The position numbers and the translations under genes are program-made. Below are positions 9,650 to 18,897 of a stretch of DNA of 64,000 nt, piece after piece; within the stretch, counting starts at the first letter, position 1, and each line of letters begins with the position of its first letter. This stretch comes from Labedella endophytica (lineage in GTDB: Bacteria; Actinomycetota; Actinomycetes; Actinomycetales; Microbacteriaceae): the NCBI RefSeq assembly GCF_003990045.1, contig NZ_RZGZ01000003.1, positions 434,001 through 498,000 of the forward strand, given 5' to 3'. Under the pieces are notes generated by a model. The model was given only the letters and a program-made list of their open reading frames with translations, was not told the DNA's origin and searched no databases.

Positions 9650-10657
9650 ATGAGCGTCAACATCCAACTGGGCGTTCCCACCCAGCCCGAACCCGAGGAC
9701 CGGCCCGACGCCGTCGTCGGCAAGAGCCAGGGTCGCCTGATCTTTGAGCGCTTCCTCCAGAACCGGATCTCGGTGGTGTCGCTCGTCCTGTTCGTGCTCG
9801 TCATCGTCTTCGCCTTCTCGGCGACGGGTTTCGGGCCCATCCCCGGCTGGTGGAAGCACAGCTTCACGTCGCTGAACGCGCAGGCGGGTGCCCCGTCGCT
9901 GTCGCTCTGGCCGTTCTCTCTCGGCGACCACCCCTTCGGTCAGAACCGGATCGGCGTCGACTACTTCGCGCTCGTCATGCGTGGCATCCAGAACTCCGTG
10001 ATCGTCATGCTCGTGATCGGCGGGCTCGGAACAGTCGTGGGTACAGTCATCGGTGCCATCGCCGGGTACTACCGTGGCTGGGTCGACGCCGTCCTCATGC
10101 GTATCACGGACGTCTTCATCGTGATCCCCGCGATCGTCATCGGCGCGGTCGTCGGCCAGACGGCCGGGTCGAGCGGACTCGGCGTGTGGGTCCTGTCGAT
10201 CCTGCTCGCGCTCGTGTCCTGGATGAGCATCGCCCGACTCGTGCGCGCTGAATTCCTGAGCCTCCGCGAGCGAGAGTTCGTCGAGGCCGCCCGCGTCGCG
10301 GGGGCGAGCGACATGCGCATCATCTTCAAGCACATCCTGCCGAACGCCGTCGGCGTGGTCATCGTGAGTGCGACGCTGCTGGCCGCGAGCGCGATCCTGC
10401 TCGAGACCGGACTCAGCTACCTCGGCTACGGCATCCGCCCGCCGGAGTCGTCGCTCGGACTCCTGATCAGCGACAACCAGTCGGCGTTCTCGACCCGCCC
10501 CTGGCTCTACTGGTGGCCGGCCCTCTTCATCGTCGGCCTCGCCCTGCTCGTGAACTTCGTGGGAGACGGGTTGCGCGACGCGTTCGACCCCCGTCAGAAG
10601 CGCTTCAAGCGGCGCAAGATGCGGGAAATCACGGACACCGTCGCGAAGCGGTCATGA
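9650..10657 (+). CDS. Peptide ABC transporter permease, OppC/DppC type
   Basis: This 335-residue permease pairs with the upstream OppB-type subunit. The N-terminal OppC_N segment contains RFLQNRISVVSLVLFVLVIVF. The EAA loop reads REREFVEAARVAGASDMRIIFKHILPN, and the C-terminus WWPALFIVGLALLVNFVGDGLRDAFDPR is typical. The hydrophilic C-terminal tail is rich in Arg/Lys. The ATG at 9650 follows GAGGTGAACCG. The next gene on the same strand is the ATPase, 737 bp later, because an antisense PH-domain gene lies between. Confidence 0.95.
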   Translation: MSVNIQLGVPTQPEPEDRPDAVVGKSQGRLIFERFLQNRISVVSLVLFVLVIVFAFSATGFGPIPGWWKHSFTSLNAQAGAPSLSLWPFSLGDHPFGQNRIGVDYFALVMRGIQNSVIVMLVIGGLGTVVGTVIGAIAGYYRGWVDAVLMRITDVFIVIPAIVIGAVVGQTAGSSGLGVWVLSILLALVSWMSIARLVRAEFLSLREREFVEAARVAGASDMRIIFKHILPNAVGVVIVSATLLAASAILLETGLSYLGYGIRPPESSLGLLISDNQSAFSTRPWLYWWPALFIVGLALLVNFVGDGLRDAFDPRQKRFKRRKMREITDTVAKRS

Positions 10658-10677
10658 CCGCGCCGTCCCTCCTGATC

Positions 10678-11304
10678 TCACAGGAACGCGAGACCCGCGA
10701 TCGCCGCAACGGCTCCACCGATGAGCACCGTCATGGCGACGACGTCGCGCGTGACGCGCACCGGGGTCCGATCTGCGACGCCCGCCTCGATGAGGCCGGC
10801 GTCGCGGCGAGCGAACCAGCGTTCCCGGACGACTGCGGCGGCTCGACCCGATTCGGTGTCGGGCAGGTCGCCGGGGCGCACGACCGACTCGCGGGTCGTA
10901 GCCCGCGTCTGGGATCGCTGCGCACGGGTCGCACGGATCATGCCGACCGCGCCGGGCGCCGGAGCGCACCACACGGAGTAGGCCGTGCCGGGAACGCGGA
11001 GGGCGAGAGCGTACTTCGTGTCGACGTCCACGAGGCTCTCCCAGGGGATGTGGACCTCTGTGACCACGTTCCCCACGTCGATCCCGTCGTCGGATACGCC
11101 GAGCCACGGTCGCCACAGCAGGTAGTACGAGGCCGCGGCCGCATAGGCGAGCAGGGGGGCGAGATTGACGTAGTCGTCCATCCGTCCCGTCGCGGCGATT
11201 CCGGCCCCGAAGACCACGACGACCGCCCAGATGAGACCGGCGACCACCCTGTTGAAGCGGGACGTGAGGCGCACGGGCTCGAACCGCGCCGAAGCATCTG
11301 GCAT
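10678..11304 (-). CDS. PH-domain membrane protein inside the peptide-transport locus
   Basis: This 208-residue protein has two N-terminal hydrophobic segments (about 22-40 and 47-65), then a stretch resembling bacterial PH-like domains (LGVSDDGIDVGN, IPWESLVDVDTKYALALRV, YSVWCAPAPG), and a final hydrophobic helix (188-207). Such PH-domain proteins are common and mostly uncharacterised in actinobacteria. It is on the opposite strand, 20 bp after the OppC gene and about 90 bp from the ATPase gene, so it splits the transporter operon and requires the ATPase to have its own promoter or long read-through. Function unknown. Confidence 0.75.
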   Translation of the reverse strand: MPDASARFEPVRLTSRFNRVVAGLIWAVVVVFGAGIAATGRMDDYVNLAPLLAYAAAASYYLLWRPWLGVSDDGIDVGNVVTEVHIPWESLVDVDTKYALALRVPGTAYSVWCAPAPGAVGMIRATRAQRSQTRATTRESVVRPGDLPDTESGRAAAVVRERWFARRDAGLIEAGVADRTPVRVTRDVVAMTVLIGGAVAAIAGLAFL

Positions 11305-11393
11305 TCATCCATCCTCTCAGGTCGCCGTTGCGCGGCCTCCCCTCGGACCGGACGCTTTGGCGCCGGCCGCACCATCGAAAGGAAGGTCGTCCG

Positions 11394-13151
11394 ATGACGA
11401 CTGCAGAGTCACCGAAGAACACGACCGTCCCCGGGCCGGAGGGCACCGTCCTCGAGGTCGACGGCCTGAGTGTCGACTTCGGCGTCGACGGTGTGTGGGT
11501 CCCGGCCGCCCAGAAGCTCTCCTACACGATCGACGCCGGAGAGGTCGTCGCGGTCGTGGGTGAATCGGGGTCGGGCAAGAGCGCGAGCTCGATGGCGATC
11601 CTCGACCTGCTCCCGAAGAATGCGCGCGTCCGCGGCGACGTCCGCGTGAACGGTCGCTCCGTGGTCGGACTGAAGCCGCGCGACCTCCACTCGCTGCGCG
11701 GTGAGGAGGTCGCCGCGATCTTCCAGGAGCCCATGACGGCGCTCAACCCCGTCTACACGGTCGGGTTCCAGATCATCGAGACGATCAGGACGCACCGCTC
11801 GATGACGCCGACCGAGGCGGCGACCCGGGCGATGGAGATGCTCGCGCTCGTAGAGATGCCGGACCCGCAGAAGGCGTTCGACTCCTACCCCCACCAGCTG
11901 TCGGGCGGCCAGCGCCAGCGCGCGATGATCGCGCAGGCCCTCGTCCTCGACCCGTCCCTCCTCATCGCCGACGAGCCCACGACGGCCCTCGACGTCACCG
12001 TGCAGGCCGAGATCCTCGAGCTCCTCCGCGACCTCAAGGATCGCTTGCGCAGCGCCGTGCTCCTCATCACCCACGACATGGGCGTCGTCGCCGACATCGC
12101 CGACCGCATCGTCGTGATGAAGGAGGGCGTCATCGTGGAGCAGGGCACGGCCGCCCAGATCTTCGGTTCTCCGCAGCACCCCTACACCCAGGCGCTTCTC
12201 GCTGCGGTGCCCCACCTCGGCCAGACGGACGACGGACCGGAGATCGACGTCGTCGAGACCCTCGCTGAGGCGACGGCTCGGGAGTCCGGTCCGGCGGTCA
12301 CCACCGAGCACGTCGCCAAGCCGGTGCTCGCGATGAACGACATCGTGATCGAGTACGGCGCGCGGGGCAAGGTCGGGACCTTCCGAGCCGTCGACGGCGT
12401 CTCGCTCGAGATCGCCACGGGCGAGATCCTCGGCCTGGTCGGCGAATCGGGGTCGGGAAAGTCCACGATCGGTCGCGCCGCGATCGGACTGCAGCCCATC
12501 GCGGACGGTCACCTCATGGTGACGGACATCGACCTGTCGAAGCACAGCCGTGGGCTCGTGAAGCAGCTCCGACGGAAGGTCGGCATCGTCTTCCAGGACC
12601 CGTCGTCGTCGCTCAACCCGCGACTCCCCATCGGAGAGAGCATCGGCGAGCCGCTGTTCCTCGCCGGTGAGGCGAAGGGCAAGGACCTCGATCGTCGCGT
12701 CGAGGAGCTCCTCGACAGCGTGCGGCTCCCGAAGAACTACCGCAACCGATACCCCCACGAGCTCTCGGGCGGTCAGAAGCAGCGCGTCGGCATCGCGCGG
12801 GCGCTCTCCCTGCGTCCCCAGCTGCTCGTCGCCGACGAGCCGACGTCCGCACTCGACGTCTCGGTGCAGGCGACCGTGCTCGACCTCCTCAAGTCGCTGC
12901 AGCAGGAGCTCGACTTCGCGTGCCTCTTCATCAGCCACGACCTCGCCGTCGTCGACATCATGGCGGATCGCATCGCCGTGATGCACCACGGCAAGATCGT
13001 CGAGACGGGCTCGCGCGACCAGATCCTCCGATCGCCGAAGGACCCGTACACGCAACGCCTTATCGCCGCGATCCCGATCCCTGACCCCGAGACGCAGGCC
13101 GCACGACGGGATCTGCGACGCCAGATTCTGGCGGCCGGCACGGACGACTAG
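11394..13151 (+). CDS. Peptide ABC transporter ATPase, fused OppD-OppF
   Basis: A 585-residue double ATPase powers peptide import. The first domain has Walker A GESGSGKS (56-63), LSGGQRQRA near 169 and Walker B LLIADEPT. The second has GESGSGKST near 349, LSGGQKQRV near 457 and LLVADEPTS. Each domain ends with the oligopeptide-transporter extension (HPYTQALLAAVP, DPYTQRLIAAIP). The fused arrangement is common in actinobacteria and replaces separate OppD and OppF. The start at ATG 11394 is supported by GAAAGGAAGG 7 nt upstream; the frame is open earlier without support. With the receptor and permeases it completes the importer. Confidence 0.96.
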   Translation: MTTAESPKNTTVPGPEGTVLEVDGLSVDFGVDGVWVPAAQKLSYTIDAGEVVAVVGESGSGKSASSMAILDLLPKNARVRGDVRVNGRSVVGLKPRDLHSLRGEEVAAIFQEPMTALNPVYTVGFQIIETIRTHRSMTPTEAATRAMEMLALVEMPDPQKAFDSYPHQLSGGQRQRAMIAQALVLDPSLLIADEPTTALDVTVQAEILELLRDLKDRLRSAVLLITHDMGVVADIADRIVVMKEGVIVEQGTAAQIFGSPQHPYTQALLAAVPHLGQTDDGPEIDVVETLAEATARESGPAVTTEHVAKPVLAMNDIVIEYGARGKVGTFRAVDGVSLEIATGEILGLVGESGSGKSTIGRAAIGLQPIADGHLMVTDIDLSKHSRGLVKQLRRKVGIVFQDPSSSLNPRLPIGESIGEPLFLAGEAKGKDLDRRVEELLDSVRLPKNYRNRYPHELSGGQKQRVGIARALSLRPQLLVADEPTSALDVSVQATVLDLLKSLQQELDFACLFISHDLAVVDIMADRIAVMHHGKIVETGSRDQILRSPKDPYTQRLIAAIPIPDPETQAARRDLRRQILAAGTDD

Positions 13152-13206
13152 GGAGCGACGACGCCCGTGAATCGGGTGTGATCTGCGGGGGGACCCGTCA
13201 TCCGGG

Positions 13207-13212
13207 TAAAGT
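13207..13212 (+). promoter_or_regulatory. Candidate -10 element of typA
   Basis: TAAAGT lies 153 bp before the typA start, downstream of the ATPase gene. No strong -35 is visible. If used, it gives typA an unusually long leader of about 145 nt. I see no recognisable riboswitch in that leader. Confidence 0.35.
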
Positions 13213-13364
13213 AGTGACAGGGTACCGACGATTTTCGCGTCCGAGCGCCCGAAGAACCTCCCATCCAGCGTCTCATCAGTGCCGTTCCCGTGCCTGATCC
13301 TCCCCGAGCAACGTGCTCGTCCGAGGCGCGACACCCAGCCGAACAGAAGGACCAGGACAGCACT

Positions 13365-15272
13365 ATGGCGATTGCCACACGTAAAGACCTCCGGAACGTG
13401 GCGATCGTCGCACACGTCGACCACGGCAAGACGACTCTCGTCGACGCCATGCTCCGTCAGACCAACTCGTTCGAGGCGCACGCGCACCTCGAGGACCGCG
13501 CCATGGACTCGAACGAGCTCGAGCGCGAAAAGGGCATCACGATCCTCGCCAAGAACACGGCGATCTCGTACAACGGCGTCCACGCGACCGACGGCCCCAT
13601 CACGATCAACGTGATCGACACGCCCGGCCACGCCGACTTCGGTGGAGAGGTCGAGCGAGGCCTCTCGATGGTCGACGGCGTCTGCCTTCTCGTCGACGCG
13701 AGCGAGGGCCCCCTCCCGCAGACGCGCTTCGTGCTCCGCAAGGCACTCGAGGCGAAGCTCCCCGTGATCCTGCTCGTCAACAAGACGGACCGACCGGACG
13801 CGCGCATCGACGAGGTCGTCGCCGAGAGCCAGGACCTCCTCATCGGTCTCGCCTCCGACCTCGCGGACGACGTCCCCGATCTCGACCTCGACGCCGTCCT
13901 CGACGTGCCCGTCGTCTACGCCTCGGGCAAGGCCGGCCGCGCCTCGGACAACAAGCCGGAGAACGGCACGCTGCCGGACGCCGAGGACCTCGAGCCGCTC
14001 TTCGACGCGATCCTGAAGCACATCCCGGCGCCGACGTACGACGACGAGCACCCCCTGCAGGCGCACGTCACGAACCTCGACTCGTCGCCGTTCCTCGGTC
14101 GCCTCGCCCTCCTGCGCGTCTTCAACGGCACGCTCAAGAAGGGCCAAACGGTCGCGTGGGTCCGCCACGACGGCGACGTGCACAACGTGCGCATCACCGA
14201 GCTCATGATCACGAAGGCCCTCGACCGCTACCCCGCCGAGAGCGCGGGCCCCGGTGACATCGTCGCCGTCGCCGGCTTCGCCGACATCATGATCGGCGAC
14301 ACCCTCGCCGACCCCGACGACGTGCGGCCGCTCCCGGGCATCACGGTGGACGACCCGGCGATCTCGATGACCATCGGTACCAACACCTCGCCGCTCGTCG
14401 GCAAGGTCAAGGGTCACAAGCTCACGGCGCGCATGGTCAAGGACCGCCTCGACCGCGAGCTCATCGGCAACGTCTCGCTCAAGGTCCTCGACATCGGTCG
14501 CCCCGACGCCTGGGAGGTCCAGGGCCGTGGAGAGCTCGCTCTCGCGATCCTCGTCGAGCAGATGCGACGCGAGGGCTACGAGCTCACCGTCGGCAAGCCG
14601 CAGGTGGTCACGAAGCGGATCGACGGCAAAGTCAACGAGCCGTTCGAGCACCTCACGATCGACGCTCCCGAGGAGCACCTCGGCGCCATCACGCAGCTGC
14701 TCGCCGCCCGCAAGGGTCGCATGGACAACATGTCGAACCACGGTACGGGCTGGGTCCGTATGGAGTTCATCGTCCCGTCCCGCGGGCTCATCGGCTTCCG
14801 GACCGAGTTCCTCACGATCACGCGCGGCACCGGTATCGCCAACGCGATCTCCCACGGCTACGGCGAGTGGGCCGGCGCCATCGTCACGCGCCAGAACGGC
14901 TCGATCGTCGCCGACCGCTCGGGCGTCGTCACGCCGTTCGCCATCATCGCGCTCCAGGAGCGCATGTCCTTCTTCGTGAACCCCACGGAAGAGGTGTACG
15001 AGGGCATGGTCATCGGCGAGAACTCGCGCGCCGACGACATGGACGTGAACATCACGAAGGAGAAGAAGCTGACCAACATGCGTCAGTCGACCTCCGACAC
15101 GTTCGAGTCCATGACACCGTCGCGCCAGCTGACGCTCGAGGAGAGCCTCGAGTTCGCCCGTGAGGACGAGTGCGTCGAGGTCACCCCCGAGATCGTGCGC
15201 ATCCGCAAGGTCGAGCTCGACCAGAACGCGCGCGCCCGCAACACGTCACGCCTCAAGAAGCAGTCCGAGTAA
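13365..15272 (+). CDS. typA: Ribosome-associated translational GTPase TypA/BipA
   Basis: This 635-residue GTPase binds the ribosome and assists subunit assembly and stress adaptation. The G-domain motifs are complete: AHVDHGKTT (16-24), REKGITI, DTPGHADF and NKTDRPDAR. After an EF-Tu-like domain 2 come the EF-G-like domains and the TypA-specific C-terminus with GYGEWAGAIVTRQNGS and NMRQSTSDTFESMTPSR. Length is typical for the family. The ATG at 13365 is used because the conserved protein begins MAIATRKDLRNVAIVAHVD; the open frame upstream lacks conservation. It is monocistronic, followed by a strong terminator. Confidence 0.97.
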   Translation: MAIATRKDLRNVAIVAHVDHGKTTLVDAMLRQTNSFEAHAHLEDRAMDSNELEREKGITILAKNTAISYNGVHATDGPITINVIDTPGHADFGGEVERGLSMVDGVCLLVDASEGPLPQTRFVLRKALEAKLPVILLVNKTDRPDARIDEVVAESQDLLIGLASDLADDVPDLDLDAVLDVPVVYASGKAGRASDNKPENGTLPDAEDLEPLFDAILKHIPAPTYDDEHPLQAHVTNLDSSPFLGRLALLRVFNGTLKKGQTVAWVRHDGDVHNVRITELMITKALDRYPAESAGPGDIVAVAGFADIMIGDTLADPDDVRPLPGITVDDPAISMTIGTNTSPLVGKVKGHKLTARMVKDRLDRELIGNVSLKVLDIGRPDAWEVQGRGELALAILVEQMRREGYELTVGKPQVVTKRIDGKVNEPFEHLTIDAPEEHLGAITQLLAARKGRMDNMSNHGTGWVRMEFIVPSRGLIGFRTEFLTITRGTGIANAISHGYGEWAGAIVTRQNGSIVADRSGVVTPFAIIALQERMSFFVNPTEEVYEGMVIGENSRADDMDVNITKEKKLTNMRQSTSDTFESMTPSRQLTLEESLEFAREDECVEVTPEIVRIRKVELDQNARARNTSRLKKQSE

Positions 15273-15302
15273 TTCGATCGGTCCGACCGGACCTGCTCGA
15301 TG

Positions 15303-15333
15303 GAACGGCCCCCTCCGTGAGAGGGGGCCGTTC
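15303..15333 (+). terminator. Terminator of typA
   Basis: A perfect 13-bp stem GAACGGCCCCCTC (15303-15315) pairs with 15321-15333 around CGTGA, followed by TCGTTTC. It lies between typA and a convergent phosphotransferase gene and probably serves both. Confidence 0.85.
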
Positions 15334-15344
15334 TCGTTTCCGCT

Positions 15345-16229
15345 TCAGCCCTCGGCGACCTGGGTCAGGGTGTGGGCTGCGAGCGCGGCCATGGCGGGGT
15401 CGTCGTCGGAGTGGGCGTCGATCGCGGTGCCCATGATCAGGGCCCACGCGCGCGCCCTGACCCAATCGGCCGCGTCGTAGTGCCCTCGGGCGTCCGCCGT
15501 CGCGCGGAAGTGCGCGCGAGCGTCCGGTTCGAAGAAGAGCCACCCGGCGGCGAGGTCGGTCGCCGGGTCCCCGGCGCACAGATCGCCGAAGTCGATGAGA
15601 GCGGCGAGCCGGCCGTCCCTCACGAGGACGTTTCCCGGGTGGGGGTCGCCGTGGACCCAGACGGGCTCGCGCGACCACGCGCGTGCGTCGACGAGATCCG
15701 ACCACAGCGCCTCGAGCCCACCGGCAGCGGGTGAGGCCGACGCCGTGAGCCGGCCGCGCACGGCGGCATCGCGGGAACGCAGGTCGACCCCACGCACGGG
15801 GTTGAGCGGTGCGTCGGAGGGTGCGGGCACGTGGAGTGCTGTCAGCGCCTCGGCGAGCGGTCGGGCGAGGGGAGCGCGCTGGCCCGGCGTCAGCCGACGT
15901 GCGCTCTCACCGTCGATCCAGCGCGAGATGGTCCAGGACCAGGGGTACCGCCACGACGGAGACCCCGTCCGGACGGGGACGGGCGTCGCCACCGGGACGA
16001 GTGCGCTCAGGATCGGGAGCCACGCCGCCTCGTGCTCCACGAGCTGCGCGGCGGCCGCGCGCCGGGGGAGGCGGACGAGGAGATCGTCGCCGAGCCGGAA
16101 GAGGGTGTTGTCCCAGCCGTTCGCCACCAGACGGAGCGGCTCACCTGCGAGATCGGGGTGCTGATCGGAGAGGAGCGAAGCGACGAGGGTCGCGTCGATG
16201 TCGAGCTCTGCCGTGGGTGTCACCGCCAT
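15345..16229 (-). CDS. Aminoglycoside phosphotransferase-like kinase (APH family)
   Basis: This 294-residue protein has the APH/choline-kinase fold. It shows an N-lobe with GWDNTLFRLGDDLLVRLPRR, the catalytic loop HGDPHPGN near residue 193 and the metal-binding ALIDFGDLCAGDPATDL. The phosphoacceptor is not predictable; chromosomal members in soil actinobacteria are often not resistance genes. The start at 16229 has GGAGG 6 nt upstream. It follows efeB on the same strand after 101 bp, so co-transcription with the iron operon is possible but not shown. Confidence 0.85.
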   Translation of the reverse strand: MAVTPTAELDIDATLVASLLSDQHPDLAGEPLRLVANGWDNTLFRLGDDLLVRLPRRAAAAQLVEHEAAWLPILSALVPVATPVPVRTGSPSWRYPWSWTISRWIDGESARRLTPGQRAPLARPLAEALTALHVPAPSDAPLNPVRGVDLRSRDAAVRGRLTASASPAAGGLEALWSDLVDARAWSREPVWVHGDPHPGNVLVRDGRLAALIDFGDLCAGDPATDLAAGWLFFEPDARAHFRATADARGHYDAADWVRARAWALIMGTAIDAHSDDDPAMAALAAHTLTQVAEG

Positions 16230-16330
16230 CGTCGCCTCCGTTCAGGACGAGAACAGGGCTCGTCGGCGTAACCGTGCGGTCTCGAGGGTACCGCGTGGGC
16301 GATGGTGCCGGGACGAGCGTGTTCGCTCGA

Positions 16331-17617
16331 TCAGGCGAACAGGCTCGCTCCGACGTAGCCGTCGTCGCGTGCGCCCGGAGGGACAGCGAACACGGCCGAG
16401 CCGACGTGCTTCACGTACTCGGCCATGGCGTCCCCGGCCAGGGCTGTCTGCACGGCCGTGAACTGATCGATCGAGCGCTGGAAGCTGATGAAGAACAGCC
16501 CGGCGTCGAGGGAGCCGAGCGCATCGTTCCCGTCGACGTAGTTGTAGCCGCGGCGGAGGAGCCGCACCCCGCCGAGATTCTCCGGGTGGGCGAGACGGAC
16601 GTGGGCCGCCGTGTCGATGAGGGGTTCGCCCGCCGCTCCCGTCGCCGCGAAGTCGGGTTCGGTGAATTCGGTGCCGCCGGACAGCGGCGCACCCTCGCCC
16701 TTCGATCGCCCGATGACGCGCTCCTGCTCCTGACGCTGTTGGCGATCCCACACCTCGATGACCATCCGGATCTTCCGCGCCACGAGGTAGGTCCCGCCCC
16801 GCATCCACGCGATATCGTCCGCTCCCGCCCACACGTGGTCGTCGACGCCGGATCGATCCTCGAGCTTGAGGTTCGCGGTGCCGTCCTTGAAGCCGAACAG
16901 GTTACGCGGCGTCGTCTGAGCCGTCGAGGTGGAGGAGGTCCGCCCGAAGCCCAGCTGCGACCAGGCGATGGAGGCTCGGCCGAATGCGATGCGGCTCAGG
17001 TTGCGGATGGCATGGACCGCTACCTGCGGGTCGTCGGAGCACGCCTGGATACAGAGGTCGCCGTCGCTCCACTCCGGCCGGAGGGCATCCCCGGCGAAAC
17101 GGGGCAGGCGTGCGAGGCCCGGCGGGCGGCGGGCCGCGATGCCGAAGCGATCGACCCCGTCGGCGTCCTCGAAGAGCGTCGGGCCGAATCCGAACGTGAT
17201 CGTCAGCCCGCTCGCGGGGAGGTCGATGGCCTCCCCGGTGTCGTCGGGCGGCGCGACGTCGGATCCGCCGAGCGCACCCGTCTCGCTCACGTCGAGGCCC
17301 TGGGTCAATCGGGCGGCCGCGGCGGACCAATCGGAGAGGAGGCCGATGAGTCCCTCGCGATCGAGCGTCGAGGAGACGGTGAACGCGGCGAAGTGGAGTC
17401 GATCCTGCGCCGGGGTCGTGATACCCGCCTGGTGATCTCCGTAGAAGGGGTAGGTGGCCGTGGAGCCGGCGGTTCCTTCACCCGTGCTGCCCATACCGGT
17501 CGCGAAGCCCACTCCACCGGCGGCACCGGCCGCGAGCCCGGCGGCTCCCGCCGAGACGAGCCCGAGCAGCCCGCGACGGGAGACGCCGCGACCGGGTGTC
17601 GCGTCGTCGCCCGTCAT
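16331..17617 (-). CDS. efeB: Dye-decolorizing-type heme peroxidase EfeB, Tat-exported
   Basis: A 428-residue DyP-type peroxidase, the exported heme enzyme of the EfeUOB ferrous-iron or heme-iron uptake system. A twin-arginine signal is clear (VSRRGLLGLVSAGAAG) followed by an alanine/glycine hydrophobic core. Family features include GFKDGTANL and GGTYLVARKIRM. The start at 17617 is preferred over the ATG 24 bp upstream because GGAGGAG lies just before it. It follows efeO with a short gap. A folded, heme-loaded protein fits Tat export, and tatB is in this window (32074). Confidence 0.94.
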   Translation of the reverse strand: MTGDDATPGRGVSRRGLLGLVSAGAAGLAAGAAGGVGFATGMGSTGEGTAGSTATYPFYGDHQAGITTPAQDRLHFAAFTVSSTLDREGLIGLLSDWSAAAARLTQGLDVSETGALGGSDVAPPDDTGEAIDLPASGLTITFGFGPTLFEDADGVDRFGIAARRPPGLARLPRFAGDALRPEWSDGDLCIQACSDDPQVAVHAIRNLSRIAFGRASIAWSQLGFGRTSSTSTAQTTPRNLFGFKDGTANLKLEDRSGVDDHVWAGADDIAWMRGGTYLVARKIRMVIEVWDRQQRQEQERVIGRSKGEGAPLSGGTEFTEPDFAATGAAGEPLIDTAAHVRLAHPENLGGVRLLRRGYNYVDGNDALGSLDAGLFFISFQRSIDQFTAVQTALAGDAMAEYVKHVGSAVFAVPPGARDDGYVGASLFA

Positions 17618-17643
17618 CGGCTCCTCCGGACGGTGCGTCATCG

Positions 17644-18858
17644 TCAGGACGCTCCGAGGACGACGCTCGTGAGCTGCGAGAGGGGCTCGGCGAGGGCGTT
17701 GACCTCGTCCGACAACGCCTTCCTGTCGGCATCATCGACGTCGTCGTACGACACGAATCCGGTATCGATGCTTCCGTAGTCGGCGAGGAGGGCGTCGAGG
17801 GACGCGAACCGCTCATCGATCTCGTTCACGAGGGCGGCCCCGTCGTCGCCCTGGGCGTTCGCGATGTCCTTGACGTTGCCGAAGGCGACCTCGGCCCCCT
17901 GCACGTTGGCGGCGAAGTCCGTGAGGTCCGTCGCCGACCACCAGTCCTCCTCGCCGGAGATCTTGCCGGATGCGACCTCGTCGAGGAGGGCGATGGCGCC
18001 GTTGCTGATGTCGCTCAGCGACACCGTGAAGTCGTCGGCCGTCACGAGTTCGTGGAGTTCGGCCACGTCCTCCACGAGACCGTCGGCGAACTCCTGCCTC
18101 TGCGCGGGTGTCGACGGGGCCCAGCCGAGGAGCGCGTCGGTACCGTCGGAGTTGAGATCCCCGCTCTCGGGCGCCCAGAGGTCCTTCTCGATCCGGTGGA
18201 AACCGGTCCAGTCGAGACCGTCGGCGGCGGCGTCCACCTCGCGGAAGTCGATCTTCGGATCGAGGTCGCCGAACGCCTCGGCCGTGGGTTCGATCCGTTC
18301 GTAGAACACGCGAGTGGACGCGAAGAGCGAGCGGGCCGTATCGTCGTCGCCGTCCGCGTAGGCGTCGGCGAAGGCCTGAACGGCGGGGACGAGCTCGCCC
18401 ACTTGCGAGCGGATGTACCCGACGTAGTTGGTGACGGCGGTGTCCGCGAGTTCCTGCTCGTCCTCGGTCACGGCGGCGGACTCGCCGCTCACGGTGAACT
18501 CGGCGAGGCCCACGGGGGAGCCGACCTGTTGGAATTTGCACGCCGTGTAGTAGGTGCCGGCCGGGAGATCGGCGACGTAGTCGACCGTCTGCCCCGGGGC
18601 GATGTTCTCCTTCTCTCCGACGATGCGGAGCTTGTCGTCGGCGAGGATCTCGAACTCGTTCACGTCAGAGCCGTCGTTGGAGAGGCTGAACGTGACGACG
18701 CCGGCGGCCGCGGAATCCGCGGACACCTCGCACGCGTCGTCCGCGATGGAGACGGTGAGCGCGGATGCGTCGTCGGTCGGGTTGTTCGCGACGCAGCCGG
18801 CGAGGGCGAGCGAGACGAGGGCGATACCGCCGGCGAGGGGGAGAGGACGGGCGTGCAT
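17644..18858 (-). CDS. efeO: Iron uptake lipoprotein EfeO with cupredoxin and M75 domains
   Basis: This 404-residue periplasm-side iron-binding protein of the Efe system has a lipobox LALAGC at the N-terminus with Cys22. An N-terminal cupredoxin-like domain spans about residues 35-125 (VTFSLSNDGSDVNEFEIL, AGTYYTACKFQQVG). The M75 (imelysin-like) domain carries the diagnostic GFHRIEKDLW motif near residue 223. The ribosome site CAGGAG lies 7 nt before the ATG. A 16-G homopolymer sits 24-39 bp upstream of the start, between efeU and efeO, and may affect transcription or mRNA structure. It is operonic with efeU upstream and efeB downstream. Confidence 0.94.
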   Translation of the reverse strand: MHARPLPLAGGIALVSLALAGCVANNPTDDASALTVSIADDACEVSADSAAAGVVTFSLSNDGSDVNEFEILADDKLRIVGEKENIAPGQTVDYVADLPAGTYYTACKFQQVGSPVGLAEFTVSGESAAVTEDEQELADTAVTNYVGYIRSQVGELVPAVQAFADAYADGDDDTARSLFASTRVFYERIEPTAEAFGDLDPKIDFREVDAAADGLDWTGFHRIEKDLWAPESGDLNSDGTDALLGWAPSTPAQRQEFADGLVEDVAELHELVTADDFTVSLSDISNGAIALLDEVASGKISGEEDWWSATDLTDFAANVQGAEVAFGNVKDIANAQGDDGAALVNEIDERFASLDALLADYGSIDTGFVSYDDVDDADRKALSDEVNALAEPLSQLTSVVLGAS

Positions 18859-18881
18859 GGGGGACTCCTGTCGGATGGGGA

Positions 18882-18897
18882 GGGGGGGGGGGGGGGG
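18882..18897. repeat. 16-bp G homopolymer (poly-C in the efeO mRNA)
   Basis: An uninterrupted run of 16 G on the + strand, flanked by GGGGA on one side and AGAGC on the other, lies in the efeU-efeO intercistronic gap. In the transcript this is C16, ending 9 nt upstream of the CAGGAG site. Homopolymers this long are slippage-prone and are also common assembly errors, so the exact length is uncertain. Confidence 0.9.

Noticed and set aside
11409-14855. Very long open frame (1148 codons) on the minus strand
   Set aside because: It is antisense to the fused ATPase and typA, is dominated by Arg, Asp, Glu and Val, and exists because high GC removes stops.
13204-15272. TypA start 75 bp upstream of 13365
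   Set aside because: The extra residues are not conserved; the TypA family starts at MAIATRKDLRNVAIVAH.
15345-16229. Antibiotic resistance gene
   Set aside because: The APH fold is clear, but no specific resistance subfamily is recognised and no mobile context is present.
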